Below, one piece after another: positions 36,204-44,307 of a stretch of 64,000 bases of DNA. Under the pieces are notes generated by a model. It was not told the origin of the DNA, searched no databases, and saw nothing but the letters and a program-made list of their open reading frames with translations. The DNA is taken from contig NZ_JAFJMJ010000002.1 in assembly GCF_017309385.1 (NCBI RefSeq), positions 930,001 to 994,000 of the forward strand. Direction: 5' to 3'. How positions within the stretch are numbered: position 1 is the first letter of the stretch; each line of letters begins with the position of its first letter. The DNA comes from Amycolatopsis sp. 195334CR (GTDB taxonomy: Bacteria; Actinomycetota; Actinomycetes; Mycobacteriales; Pseudonocardiaceae). The translations under genes were made by a program, and so were the position numbers.

Positions 36204-37562
36204 TCAGGCCCGGGGCGCGGCGCGCATGCCGGAGTACAGGCAGAGCGTGCCGTCGGGCAGGGTGGCGAACACGATCGGCATCCAGTCCCCGGCGAACGCG
36301 CCGAGCCCCGGGGCGGCGAACACGGTCTCCGAGACCGGCACCAGGTCCAGTTCCATCGGCGGCGCGAAGTGCGCCATGCCGCCGACGAAGGCGTACCGCA
36401 GGTGCGGCTTTCCGTCCACAGAGGACACGGTGAGCTCCACGCCTTCGCGGCGGTAGATCCCGTGGTACTGGGCGAAATCCACGGCAGGCGGCTGCTCGGC
36501 GGGCGCGAACGAGGCGGGCATCCGCGCGCCGGCCAGTTCGCCGAGCAGCTCACCGAGCAGGTCCGCGTACAGGTGCCGGGAGTGGCCGCCGTTGGCCAGC
36601 AGCACGGCGGCCACCCCGGCGTGCGGGAACACCCGCAGGTAGGAGTACTGGCCGGTGGCCGCGCCGTCGTGGCCGTAGCCGGTGACGCCGTCCCAGTCGT
36701 AGAGCGTCCAGCCCAGGCCCCAGCCGTCGGAGCTGACCGTCCACCGGTCCGGCACGTCGACCGCGTGCCGCTGCATCTGGGCCACGCTCGCGGCGCCGAG
36801 CACGCGGGTGCCGTCCGGTGCGGTGCCACCGTCGAGGTGCAGCTTCGCCAGCCGGACCACGTCGGCGGCGGTCGAGCACAGCGTGCCGCCGTACGGGCCG
36901 CCGGAGCGCGGGATCAGCGTCCACGCGGGCATGGGTTCCTCACCCTCGTGGCCCATTGCGGCGCGGAAGCACAGCACGTCCTCGGGCAGGGTCACCGAAC
37001 TGGTCATGCCGAGCGGGGTGAGCAGGCGGTCGCGCAGCGCGTCGTCCCAGCTCTGGCCGGTGAGCACTTCGATGATGCGGCCGAGGATGTTGTACCCGGT
37101 GCTGCTGTAGGAGATCGCGACGCCGGGCGCGACGTCCTGGCCGACCTCGCCGCAGGCGTCGACGTAGCGTTCGAGGCAGTCGTCGTTTCTGCCGGTGTCC
37201 AGGGTGAAATCGCCGCTGATGCCGCTGGTGTGGGTCAGCAACTGGCGCGCGGTCACGGTTTTGGTCGCCTCGGCGTCGGCCACCGCGAACTCCGGCAGTA
37301 CGTCGCGGACCGGGGCGTCGAGGTCCAGCTTCCCGGCTTCGGCCAGCTGCAGCACCAGCGTCGCAGTGTGCACTTTGGACACCGAGCCGAGCTGGAACAC
37401 CGAATCGGTGGTCGCCTCGACGCCAGTGCCGTTGTGCAGCACACCGCTGGCCAGTTCGTGGATCTCGCCGTCGACGAGCACGGCGAGCGTGGCGCCGGGT
37501 ACCTGGTGCGCCGCGCGCAGCTCGTCGAACCGGGTCTGCCAGCGGGTGAGGTCGAAGGTCAT
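36204..37562 (-). CDS. Serine hydrolase, class C beta-lactamase family
   Basis: This 452-residue protein of the beta-lactamase/DD-peptidase superfamily has the SxxK nucleophile motif S60-V-S-K63 (FQLGSVSKVHT), a YSSTGYN region in the place of Y-x-N, and a GHDGAATGQ stretch as a possible third motif. A C-terminal beta-domain follows residue 340. No signal peptide is seen, so it may be a cytoplasmic esterase or peptidase-like enzyme instead of an antibiotic-resistance enzyme. ATG 37562 is chosen. It is transcribed divergently from a TetR gene across a palindromic region. Confidence 0.82.
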   Translation of the reverse strand: MTFDLTRWQTRFDELRAAHQVPGATLAVLVDGEIHELASGVLHNGTGVEATTDSVFQLGSVSKVHTATLVLQLAEAGKLDLDAPVRDVLPEFAVADAEATKTVTARQLLTHTSGISGDFTLDTGRNDDCLERYVDACGEVGQDVAPGVAISYSSTGYNILGRIIEVLTGQSWDDALRDRLLTPLGMTSSVTLPEDVLCFRAAMGHEGEEPMPAWTLIPRSGGPYGGTLCSTAADVVRLAKLHLDGGTAPDGTRVLGAASVAQMQRHAVDVPDRWTVSSDGWGLGWTLYDWDGVTGYGHDGAATGQYSYLRVFPHAGVAAVLLANGGHSRHLYADLLGELLGELAGARMPASFAPAEQPPAVDFAQYHGIYRREGVELTVSSVDGKPHLRYAFVGGMAHFAPPMELDLVPVSETVFAAPGLGAFAGDWMPIVFATLPDGTLCLYSGMRAAPRA

Positions 37563-37598
37563 CGCATGCTCCTGCGTACGTTGTTCCGGTAATGCGAA

Positions 37599-37652
37599 CA
37601 CTGTACGCATCGAGTTCGCCGTACGTCAATGCGCACACCGTGCGCTACAGTG
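37599..37652. promoter_or_regulatory. Divergent promoter with imperfect palindrome
   Basis: CACTGTACGCA (37599-37609) pairs with TGCGCTACAGTG (37641-37652) apart from one inserted base. Inside it are GTACG copies and TGCGCACACCGTGCGC. It covers the space between the serine hydrolase and TetR starts and is a likely operator of the TetR protein. Confidence 0.45.
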
Positions 37653-37658
37653 CGGGCC

Positions 37659-38381
37659 ATGACGGGTGACGAAGTGGTGGCCTCGGTGTGGACGCGGCCC
37701 CGGCGCGGGCGCGAGCAACCGGCGCTGAGCCGGGAGCAGATCGTGGCCGAGGCGGTGCGGTTGCTCGACGCCGACGGGCTGGAGGCGCTGAGCATGCGCA
37801 CGCTCGGCAAGGCGCTGAACGCCGGGGCGACCTCGCTCTACCGGCACGTGGCGAACAAGGACGAGCTGATCGAGCTGGTCGTGGACGAGGTCTACGGCGA
37901 GATCGAGGTGCCCGAGATCGGCGCGGGCGGGTGGCGCGAAGCGGCCGTGGGCTGCGCGCGGAGCGTGCGCGCGATGATCGTGCGGCACCCGTGGATCGCT
38001 TCGGCGCTGGGCAACGTCGGGCTCTCGCACCTCGGCCCGAACGTGATGTCGTTGAACGACGGCATGATCGGCCTGTTCGAGGACGCCGGGTTCTCGTTGC
38101 CGGAGGCGGATCGCGCGCTGGGCGCGATGTTCTCGTTCGTGATCGGCATGGGCATCACCGAGGCGGCGTGGCTGAGCATGCTCGCGCGCAGCGGGAAGAC
38201 CGAGCGGGAGTGGGGCGACATCCTCCGGCCGACGGTGGAAGCCGCGACCGCGCCCTACCCCCGCCTGCACCGGCTGTTCGTCGAATCCACCGCGGACGCC
38301 GACCTGACCGAAGAACGCGAGGACAGCTTCGACTACGGCCTTTCCCGCGTACTCGACGGCATCGAAGCCCGCCTGAGTTAA
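37659..38381 (+). CDS. TetR-family transcriptional regulator
   Basis: This 240-residue repressor has an N-terminal TetR HTH (ALSREQIVAEAVRLLDADGL, then LGKALNAGATSLYRHVANKD) and a TetR_C-type ligand domain. That fold is the one used by TetR proteins with tetracycline-like ligands. ATG 37659 is chosen; the upstream in-frame ATG 37629 lies in the operator. It probably regulates the divergent serine hydrolase gene and itself. Confidence 0.87.
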   Translation: MTGDEVVASVWTRPRRGREQPALSREQIVAEAVRLLDADGLEALSMRTLGKALNAGATSLYRHVANKDELIELVVDEVYGEIEVPEIGAGGWREAAVGCARSVRAMIVRHPWIASALGNVGLSHLGPNVMSLNDGMIGLFEDAGFSLPEADRALGAMFSFVIGMGITEAAWLSMLARSGKTEREWGDILRPTVEAATAPYPRLHRLFVESTADADLTEEREDSFDYGLSRVLDGIEARLS

Positions 38382-38390
38382 CCGAAGCTG

Positions 38391-38447
38391 ATGTCACGAA
38401 GGTGGCTTTCGAGACGCGCGACGTCTCGAAAGCCACCTTCGTGACAT
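38391..38447. terminator. Perfect 25-bp inverted repeat, bidirectional terminator
   Basis: Arms 38391-38415 and 38423-38447 are exact complements with a 7-base loop. The arm contains CGAAGGTGGCTTTCG, which shares TGGCTTTC with the repeats at 1034 and 50867. It sits between the convergent TetR and GH20 genes and would end both transcripts. Confidence 0.75.
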
Positions 38448-38455
38448 GGGCTCGC

Positions 38456-39850
38456 TCAGCGCGGGCGGCCGGGAACCCCGGGCCGGGTCTGCCACGGGTG
38501 CGGCCCGTCCAGTGGGCGGTATTCGACGCCCAATGCGTCCAGCCGGGGCAGGTGGGCCTCGGTGAGCCGGGCCGAGAACTCGTCGAAGTCACGCGGGCCG
38601 CTGGACCACACGACCTCGGCGAAAGCGCACAGCCGCGGGAAAACCGCGTAGTCGACCCGCCGCGCGGTGTCCAGGTGCTCGCTCCACACCTGCGCCTGCG
38701 CCCCCAGCACCCGGGGCCGCGCCTCCTCCGGCATCTCCGCCGGATACGGCTCGTAGGCGTAGAAATCCGCCAGCGTGCGCAGGAAACCGACCGGGATCGG
38801 CTCGTCCGGGTGGTCGGCCTGCCGGTGGTCCAGGTACACGTGCTGCTCCGGGCACATCACCACGTCGTGCCCGGCCGAGGCGGCGACCACCCCGGCCTCC
38901 TCACCCCGCCACGAGCCGATGATCGCCGAGGTGGCCGGCTTGCCGTCGAGGATCTCGTCCCAGCCCAGCGCCCGCCGCCCCCGGCTTTCCAGGTGCTCGA
39001 TCATCCGGTCGACGAACCACGCGTGGCGCTCGGTCACCCCCGGCACCTCGTCACCGCCGATGGCGATCACCTCGCTGGGGAAGATCTCCAGCACCGCGTC
39101 CAGCACCTCGCGGTAGAAGTCCACTGTGGACTCCGTGGGGTCGAGCAGGCGCGGGTTGATCCCCCACGAGGTCCACACCTCGACCGGCTCGCCGCCACCC
39201 AGTTCCGGGTAGGCCGCGATGGCCGCCTGCGAATGCCCCGGCACGTCGATCTCCGGCACCACGGTGATCTGCCGCTCGGCCGCGTAGGCGACGATCTCCC
39301 GCAGGTCGTCGGCGGTGTAGAAACCGCCGTGCGGCCGCCCGTCCCGCTCCGGCCCGTCGTGCCTGCCGACCATCGACCCGTGCCGCCAGCCACCGACCGA
39401 GGTCAGCTTCGGGAACCGCGGGATCTCCAGCCGCCAGCCCTGGTCGTCGGTCAGGTGGAAGTGGAGCACGTTCAGCTTGTGCGCGGCGAGCAGGTCGAGG
39501 AACCGCAGCACCTCGGCCTTGGTGCGGAAGTTGCGCGCCACGTCGAGCAGGCAGCCGCGCCAGGCGAACCGCGGGTGGTCGACGACCACGCCGCAGGGCA
39601 CCGGGTCCGGGGTGAACCCGGCGGCGCGGAACGCGGACGGACCGCGCAACTGCTTGAGCGTCTGCATCCCGTAGAACCGCCCGGCCGCGTCGGACGCGCT
39701 CAGCGTGATCGCGTCCGTGGTGATCTCCAGCCGGTAGCCCTCGGCCGGGATGCCCGCGTCCTCGCGGTGCGTCACGGTATCCACAGTGGACACGCCGGTG
39801 CCGGGGGAGACCGAGACCGGCCGGGGGAGCAACCCGTCGAAGCCGGTCAC
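38456..39850 (-). CDS. Beta-N-acetylhexosaminidase, GH20
   Basis: This 464-residue enzyme cleaves terminal GlcNAc from chitooligosaccharides by substrate-assisted catalysis. It has a small N-terminal GH20b domain (1-90) followed by the TIM barrel. The catalytic pair is D267-E268 in AIGGDEVPG; FHLTDDQGWRLEI and VPEIDVPGHSQAAIAAYPE are typical GH20 segments. No signal peptide is present, so it probably acts inside the cell on imported di- and oligosaccharides. GTG 39850 overlaps the permease stop by GTGA. It ends an operon of sugar-binding protein, two permeases and this enzyme, which has a DasR box in front. Confidence 0.93.
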   Translation of the reverse strand: MTGFDGLLPRPVSVSPGTGVSTVDTVTHREDAGIPAEGYRLEITTDAITLSASDAAGRFYGMQTLKQLRGPSAFRAAGFTPDPVPCGVVVDHPRFAWRGCLLDVARNFRTKAEVLRFLDLLAAHKLNVLHFHLTDDQGWRLEIPRFPKLTSVGGWRHGSMVGRHDGPERDGRPHGGFYTADDLREIVAYAAERQITVVPEIDVPGHSQAAIAAYPELGGGEPVEVWTSWGINPRLLDPTESTVDFYREVLDAVLEIFPSEVIAIGGDEVPGVTERHAWFVDRMIEHLESRGRRALGWDEILDGKPATSAIIGSWRGEEAGVVAASAGHDVVMCPEQHVYLDHRQADHPDEPIPVGFLRTLADFYAYEPYPAEMPEEARPRVLGAQAQVWSEHLDTARRVDYAVFPRLCAFAEVVWSSGPRDFDEFSARLTEAHLPRLDALGVEYRPLDGPHPWQTRPGVPGRPR

Positions 39851-40755
39851 CCCTTCACCGCCCCCGCCATGCCCGAGACCAGTTTCCGTTGCACCAGCAG
39901 GAAGAACACCAGCACCGGAATGGTCATCAGCGTCGAACCGGCCATGATCGCGCCCCAATCGTTCTCCTCGGGTTTGAAGAACACCAGGATCCCCAGCGGC
40001 AGCGTCTGGTTGCTGGTGTCGGAGATGATGAACGTCTTGGCGAACAGGAAGTCGTTCCAGGCGTGGATGAACGAGAGCACGCTGGTCGCCACCAGCCCGG
40101 GCGCCACCAGCGGGAACAGGATCTGCCAGGTGAACCGGAACCGGCTGGCACCGTCCACGGTGGCCGCCTCCTCCAGTTCGGCGGGCACCGCGGCGACGAA
40201 GCCCCGCAGCATCCAGATCGCGAACGGCAGGGTGAAGGCCAGGTGCACCAGCACCAGCGAGCCCAGTTCGTTCAGCCCGAACGCGGGCGCCACGTCCCCG
40301 ACCGAGCGCATCAGGAAGAACAGCGGGATGGTCAGCGCCTCGATCGGCACCATCTGCGCCACCAGCAACATCACCAGCAGCACCGTGCGGCCCTTGAAGC
40401 GGAACCGGGTCAGCGCCACCGCGGCCAGGAACGACAGCAGCATCGACAGCGCGACCACCACCACCGCGACGATCACGCTGTTCACGAAGTACCGGCCGAG
40501 CCCGGCCGACCCCAGCACCCGCTCGAAGCTGTCGAAGCTGGGGGAGAAGGTCCACGGGCGCGGGTTCGCCGACTGGATCTCCCCGGCCGGTTTGAGCGCC
40601 GAGAGCACCATCCAGTACAGCGGGAAGGCCACGATCCCGGCCACCACCACGGTGATGATCTCGGCGATCAGCCTGCCCGGCCGCCGCGGCCGCCGCTTCC
40701 GCGGTGCCCGCGCCGGGGTCCGCACCACCGGCGGCGCGGTCGCCGTCGCCGTCAT
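39847..40755 (-). CDS. Carbohydrate ABC transporter permease (MalG type)
   Basis: This 302-residue permease has six membrane helices and the EAA loop VPAELEEAATVDGASRFRF near residue 190. It resembles the second permease of chitobiose/GlcNAc importers such as NgcG. ATG 40755 overlaps the stop of the first permease (ATGA), and its own stop overlaps the GH20 start. No ATPase gene is in the operon, as is usual where MsiK serves several sugar importers. Confidence 0.9.
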   Translation of the reverse strand: MTATATAPPVVRTPARAPRKRRPRRPGRLIAEIITVVVAGIVAFPLYWMVLSALKPAGEIQSANPRPWTFSPSFDSFERVLGSAGLGRYFVNSVIVAVVVVALSMLLSFLAAVALTRFRFKGRTVLLVMLLVAQMVPIEALTIPLFFLMRSVGDVAPAFGLNELGSLVLVHLAFTLPFAIWMLRGFVAAVPAELEEAATVDGASRFRFTWQILFPLVAPGLVATSVLSFIHAWNDFLFAKTFIISDTSNQTLPLGILVFFKPEENDWGAIMAGSTLMTIPVLVFFLLVQRKLVSGMAGAVKG

Positions 40756-41585
40756 AACAGCCCCGCTTCCCGTTTCTGCGACCGGACGTAGAGCGTGGTG
40801 ATCGACAGCAGCAGCAAGGTCATCACCACCCCGATCGCGGCGCCGAGGCCGTAGTCGGCCCCGGCGAAGGCTTCCTGGTAGGCGTAGACGTTGAGCACCA
40901 GGTTCCGCCCGGCCAGCCCGCCCCCGTTGGTCATCACGTAGATCTGGGTGAACACCTTGAAGTCCCAGATGATCGACTGGATGGTGGCGATCATCAGCAC
41001 CGGCCGCAGGATCGGCAGCATCACCGAGGTGGCGATCCGCGTCCACGACGCACCGTCCAAAGTGGCCGCTTCGAGCACCTCCTCCGGGATCGCCTTGATC
41101 CCGGCGTACATGGTGATCAGCACGAACGGGAAGGAGCACCAGATCACCTCGGCGGCGACCAGCCCGAACGCGCTGTAGGTGTCGAAGGTCCACGAGTGCT
41201 TCGCCATCGACTCGAAGCCCAGCCCGGACAGCACCTCGTTGACCAGGCCGAAGTCGGTGTCGAAGAGGAACAGCCAGATGTAGGACCCGGCCAGCGCCGG
41301 CGTCGCCCAGGCGCCGAGCGCGGCGATGAACAACAGCATGCGCGGCAGCGCGCGCACCCGGCTGGCCAGCACCGCGAGCGTGGTGCCGACCAGCAGGCTG
41401 CCGATCACGCACACCCCGGCGAAGCCGATCGTCTTGACCAGCACGGTCCAGAACTGCGCCTCGCCGAGCAGCTTGGTGTAGTTGCCGAAGCCGATGAACT
41501 CCAGCGGTGCCCGCCCGGCCGCCTGCGCCTGGCCGTAGTCGTAGAACGAGATCAGCACCAGCTGGTAGATCGGGTACGCCAGCAC
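40752..41585 (-). CDS. Carbohydrate ABC transporter permease (MalF type), 5' end uncertain
   Basis: The 277-residue frame contains the EAA loop IPEEVLEAATLDGASWTRI and five clear helices. The nominal GTG 41585 cuts into helix 1. The frame continues upstream as AAAIYLLPAAILLLAVLAYP, the real first helix, but meets no start codon before a stop. A correctly placed ATG (41664, seven bases after the lipoprotein stop) is one base out of frame. A single surplus base in the GC-rich 41615-41661 segment would explain this, by sequencing error or true damage. Function as NgcF-like subunit of the chitobiose/GlcNAc importer is inferred from context. Confidence 0.8.
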   Translation of the reverse strand: MLAYPIYQLVLISFYDYGQAQAAGRAPLEFIGFGNYTKLLGEAQFWTVLVKTIGFAGVCVIGSLLVGTTLAVLASRVRALPRMLLFIAALGAWATPALAGSYIWLFLFDTDFGLVNEVLSGLGFESMAKHSWTFDTYSAFGLVAAEVIWCSFPFVLITMYAGIKAIPEEVLEAATLDGASWTRIATSVMLPILRPVLMIATIQSIIWDFKVFTQIYVMTNGGGLAGRNLVLNVYAYQEAFAGADYGLGAAIGVVMTLLLLSITTLYVRSQKREAGLL

Positions 41586-41671
41586 CGCGAGCAGCAGGAT
41601 CGCCGCGGGCAGCAGGTAGATCGCCGCCGCGCGGGGCCGGGACCGGGAGGATCTGCGTCGCCATCGGGCCC

Positions 41672-42967
41672 CTACGAACCGAACGCGTTGTTCATGCGCT
41701 CGCTCGCCCCGGCCAGCGCGCCGTCGATGTTCTGCTCCCCGGTGACGATCTGCTGCACCGCGGTGGGCAGGATCTTCTGGGCGTCGATCTTGGACCAGGC
41801 CGGGGTGGCCGGCACGAACTTGGTGCCCGCGGTCAGCGTGTCCGCGAACGGCTTGAGGAACGGGTCCGTGGTGGCCAGCTGCTGCTGCACGCTGCCGAGC
41901 GTGGGCAGGTTCCCCATCGCGGTGTACATCTTGGCCTGGTACTTGGCGTTGCCCAGGAGCTGGGTGAACTGCACGGCCAGCGTCTTGCGCTTGGTCGCGC
42001 CGAACACGCCGAGCAGGTTGCCGCCGGCGAAGGCGGGCGCGATCGAGCCCGGGTCCTTGCCCGGCAGCGGCACCACCGCGTACTTGTCCTTCATGCCCTC
42101 TTCGACGGCCTTGCGGTTGAAGTCACCGCCGACGGTCATGCCCGCCTTGCCCCCGGAGAAGGCCTGCACGCTCTGCGTCCCGGTGAGGTTGGCGCACTGT
42201 TCCGGCGGGCAGATGTCCGGCTTGATCAGGTCCGCGTAGGCCTGCACGCCCGCCTTGGCCTCACCCGAGGTGAGCGAGGCGGACCAGCGCTCGCCGTCCT
42301 GGCGGGCGATCTCGCCGCCGTTGGCCCACAGGAACGGCAGCATCGCGTAGGTGTACTGGCCGCCGACCGAGATGCCGTAGAGGTCCGGCTTGGCCTGGCG
42401 GATCTTGCGCGCGGTCTCGGTCAGCTCGGCGATCGACTTCGGCGGCTGCAGGCCGAGTTCGGTGAACACGTCGGTCCGGTAGTACAGCGCGCGGATGCCG
42501 GTGAACCACGGCAGGCCGTAGACCTTGCCGTCCACCTTCGCCGTGTCGAGCACGGTCGGCAGCAGGTCGGCGCCCTCGGCCCAGCCCTGGATGTCCGCGG
42601 TGAGGTCGGCGAAGGCGCCGGTCTCGGCGTAGCTGGCGGCGTCGGTGTTGCCGAACTCGGCCACGTCCGGCGCGTTGTTCGGGTCGTTAAAGGCGCCGGA
42701 GAACTTGTCCGCCCGGCCTTCCACGGCGACCCACTGCACCTCGACCTTGACGCCGGGGTGGGCGGCCTCGAACTCGGCGATCGCCTCGTTCACCACGGCT
42801 TCCTTGGGCTGGCGCTTGGCTTCGTCGAACAACCACACGCGCAGGGGGCCGGTCTGCTCGTCGCCGCCTTCGGCCGGACCGCTGGACTGGGTGGGCGCGC
42901 ACGCGGAGGCGGTGAGCCCCGCGGCCAGCGCCACCGCCGCGACCACGCGGCTGAGTCTTCTGTTCAT
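41672..42967 (-). CDS. Sugar ABC transporter substrate-binding lipoprotein
   Basis: This 431-residue extracellular solute-binding protein (SBP_bac_1) has a lipoprotein signal ending LTASAC. The mature part has LRVWLFDEAKRQPKEAVVNE and the YGLPWFTGIRALYYRTDVF hinge region typical of oligosaccharide binders. It opens the operon with two permeases and GH20, so chitobiose, GlcNAc or related chitooligosaccharides are the probable ligands. ATG 42967 has a GGAG site. Inverted-repeat operators and a perfect DasR core lie upstream. Confidence 0.9.
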   Translation of the reverse strand: MNRRLSRVVAAVALAAGLTASACAPTQSSGPAEGGDEQTGPLRVWLFDEAKRQPKEAVVNEAIAEFEAAHPGVKVEVQWVAVEGRADKFSGAFNDPNNAPDVAEFGNTDAASYAETGAFADLTADIQGWAEGADLLPTVLDTAKVDGKVYGLPWFTGIRALYYRTDVFTELGLQPPKSIAELTETARKIRQAKPDLYGISVGGQYTYAMLPFLWANGGEIARQDGERWSASLTSGEAKAGVQAYADLIKPDICPPEQCANLTGTQSVQAFSGGKAGMTVGGDFNRKAVEEGMKDKYAVVPLPGKDPGSIAPAFAGGNLLGVFGATKRKTLAVQFTQLLGNAKYQAKMYTAMGNLPTLGSVQQQLATTDPFLKPFADTLTAGTKFVPATPAWSKIDAQKILPTAVQQIVTGEQNIDGALAGASERMNNAFGS

Positions 42968-42976
42968 CAAGCACTC

Positions 42977-43016
42977 CGTTGCACTATTCGCAATGGGCGT
43001 TTCGCTATTAGCAACG
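42977..43016 (-). promoter_or_regulatory. Paired TTGC/GCAA operators before the sugar-binding gene
   Basis: TTGCACTATTCGCAA (42979-42993) and TTTCGCTATTAGCAA (43000-43014) are two similar half-symmetric sites, with CGTTGC and GCAACG at the outer ends. They lie just upstream of the lipoprotein start and would bind a LacI-, ROK- or GntR-type regulator besides DasR. Confidence 0.45.
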
Positions 43017-43044
43017 AATCGTAGAACTGTGCCCCCGCCCACAC

Positions 43045-43060
43045 AAGGGTCTAGACCACC
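43045..43060. promoter_or_regulatory. DasR-responsive element (dre)
   Basis: AAGGGTCTAGACCACC contains the perfect palindromic core GGTCTAGACC of the DasR consensus A-C-TGGTCTAGACCA. It lies 78-93 bases upstream of the sugar-binding lipoprotein start. The amino-sugar operon behind it is the kind of target known for DasR. Binding is inferred from the sequence match. Confidence 0.7.
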
Positions 43061-43068
43061 CGGGGATT

Positions 43069-43121
43069 GCTATGAGTGGGGCATTACTAGCGTTCAATGC
43101 AAGTAATGCCCCACTCATAGC
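43069..43121 (-). terminator. Perfect 20-bp hairpin after the lactonase gene
   Basis: GCTATGAGTGGGGCATTACT (43069-43088) pairs exactly with 43102-43121 around a 13-base loop. It starts seven bases beyond the lactonase stop and would terminate the minus-strand operon that begins at 48609. Its sequence differs from the GTGGCTTTC repeats. Confidence 0.7.
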
Positions 43122-43127
43122 GTTCAG

Positions 43128-44255
43128 TTACCGGAAGAGCACGAAGGCGATGTGGTTGACCGCGAGCGAGCCCGCCGGTTTACCGAGCAGGCCGGTCGCC
43201 GGGTCGCGCGGCAGCCAGGTCACCGTGTTCGAGCGCTGGTTCGCCACGTAGACCCACCGCTCCGACGGGTCGAGGGTGAAGTGCCGCGGCCAGGCACCAC
43301 CGGTGGTGGCGTTCTCGCCGAGCCGCTTGATCTCCGCGCCACCCGCGCCGACGCCGAAGGTGGCGATGGTGTCCTCACCGCGGTTCGAGGCGTAGACGAA
43401 CCGGCCGTCCCGCGAGATGGCGATCTCCGCCGGGTACTGGGGGACCGGCGCGGTCGAGGGCACCGTCGGCACCACGGCCCCGGCGGTGAGCTTGCCCGCG
43501 TTCGCGTCCCACGCGGCGACGGTGATCTCCGCGCGCAGTTCACCGAGCACGTAGGCGTACTTGCCGTTGGGGTGGAACACCAGGTGCCGCGGCCCGGCCC
43601 CGGACGGCAGCTTGAGCTGCTGGTTCAGCTTGAGCTTGCCGGTGCCGAGGTCCAGTTTGTACACGTAGACCGAGTCGGTGCCCAGGTCGACCGCGACCAC
43701 CCACTTGCCGCTGGGATCGGTCACCACCTGGTGCGCGTGTGCTTCGCGTTCCCCGCCGCTGTGCTTGACCACGTCGGTCGGCGGACCCGCCTTGCCACCG
43801 CTCTGGATGGGCAGCACGGACACCGTGCCGTCGGTGTAGTTGGCGGTCAGCACGAACTTCCCGCTGGGATGCACCGACAGGTGCGTGGTGCCCGCGCCGC
43901 CGACCGACTGGCTGCCCAGCACCTTCGGCGGGTTCGCCGCGCTCAGCGTGGTCACCTGCCCGTCCGGCACCAGCTCGTTGGTCGAGTACAGCTTGTCCTT
44001 CGACACCGCCAGCCACGAGGCGTCGGGCACCCCGGGCACGGTCGCGCCCAGCTTCAGCGCGGGACCGCTGCCCCGCGTGGCCACCTGCAGGCCGACGCCC
44101 GGCGGCTGGCCCCAGGTGGTGTAACTGCCGAGGTAGACCACGCACCCCGCCCTTTCCGTGCTCGCGGCCGCGCGGCCGGTGAGCATGCCGGTCACGCCGA
44201 CGGCGCCTGCCGCGCCGACGGCCCCCAGGAACTTCCGGCGATCGAACCCCACCAT
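43128..44255 (-). CDS. Secreted lactonase, seven-bladed beta-propeller (Pgl family)
   Basis: This 375-residue protein has a twin-arginine signal (DRRKFLGAVGAAGAVGV), so it is exported folded. The rest is a lactonase-type beta-propeller with repeated blades (THLSVHPSGKFVLTANY, HQVVTDPSGKWVVAV, RHLVFHPNGKYAYVLGE, AEIAISRDGRFVYASNR). Relatives hydrolyse sugar lactones such as 6-phosphogluconolactone. A secreted form could open GlcNAc- or gluconolactones outside the cell. It is the last gene of the operon with GntP permease, deacetylase and PLP lyase, consistent with supplying an aldonic acid to GntP. Confidence 0.82.
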   Translation of the reverse strand: MVGFDRRKFLGAVGAAGAVGVTGMLTGRAAASTERAGCVVYLGSYTTWGQPPGVGLQVATRGSGPALKLGATVPGVPDASWLAVSKDKLYSTNELVPDGQVTTLSAANPPKVLGSQSVGGAGTTHLSVHPSGKFVLTANYTDGTVSVLPIQSGGKAGPPTDVVKHSGGEREAHAHQVVTDPSGKWVVAVDLGTDSVYVYKLDLGTGKLKLNQQLKLPSGAGPRHLVFHPNGKYAYVLGELRAEITVAAWDANAGKLTAGAVVPTVPSTAPVPQYPAEIAISRDGRFVYASNRGEDTIATFGVGAGGAEIKRLGENATTGGAWPRHFTLDPSERWVYVANQRSNTVTWLPRDPATGLLGKPAGSLAVNHIAFVLFR

Positions 44256-44307
44256 CCATCCACTCCTTTTGTTGTGTGAATCGTTGTGGCGGCTTTTGGG
44301 TACTGCG

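Noticed and set aside
36204..37562. Antibiotic-resistance beta-lactamase
   Set aside because: The SxxK motif is present, but there is no signal peptide, and the Y-x-N and K-T-G motifs are not canonical, so a general serine hydrolase is safer.
37688..40801. 1037-codon plus-strand frame over TetR, GH20 and a permease
   Set aside because: It runs through three well-supported genes and a terminator, is Arg/Ala/Pro-rich and shows no domain; it is a composition shadow.
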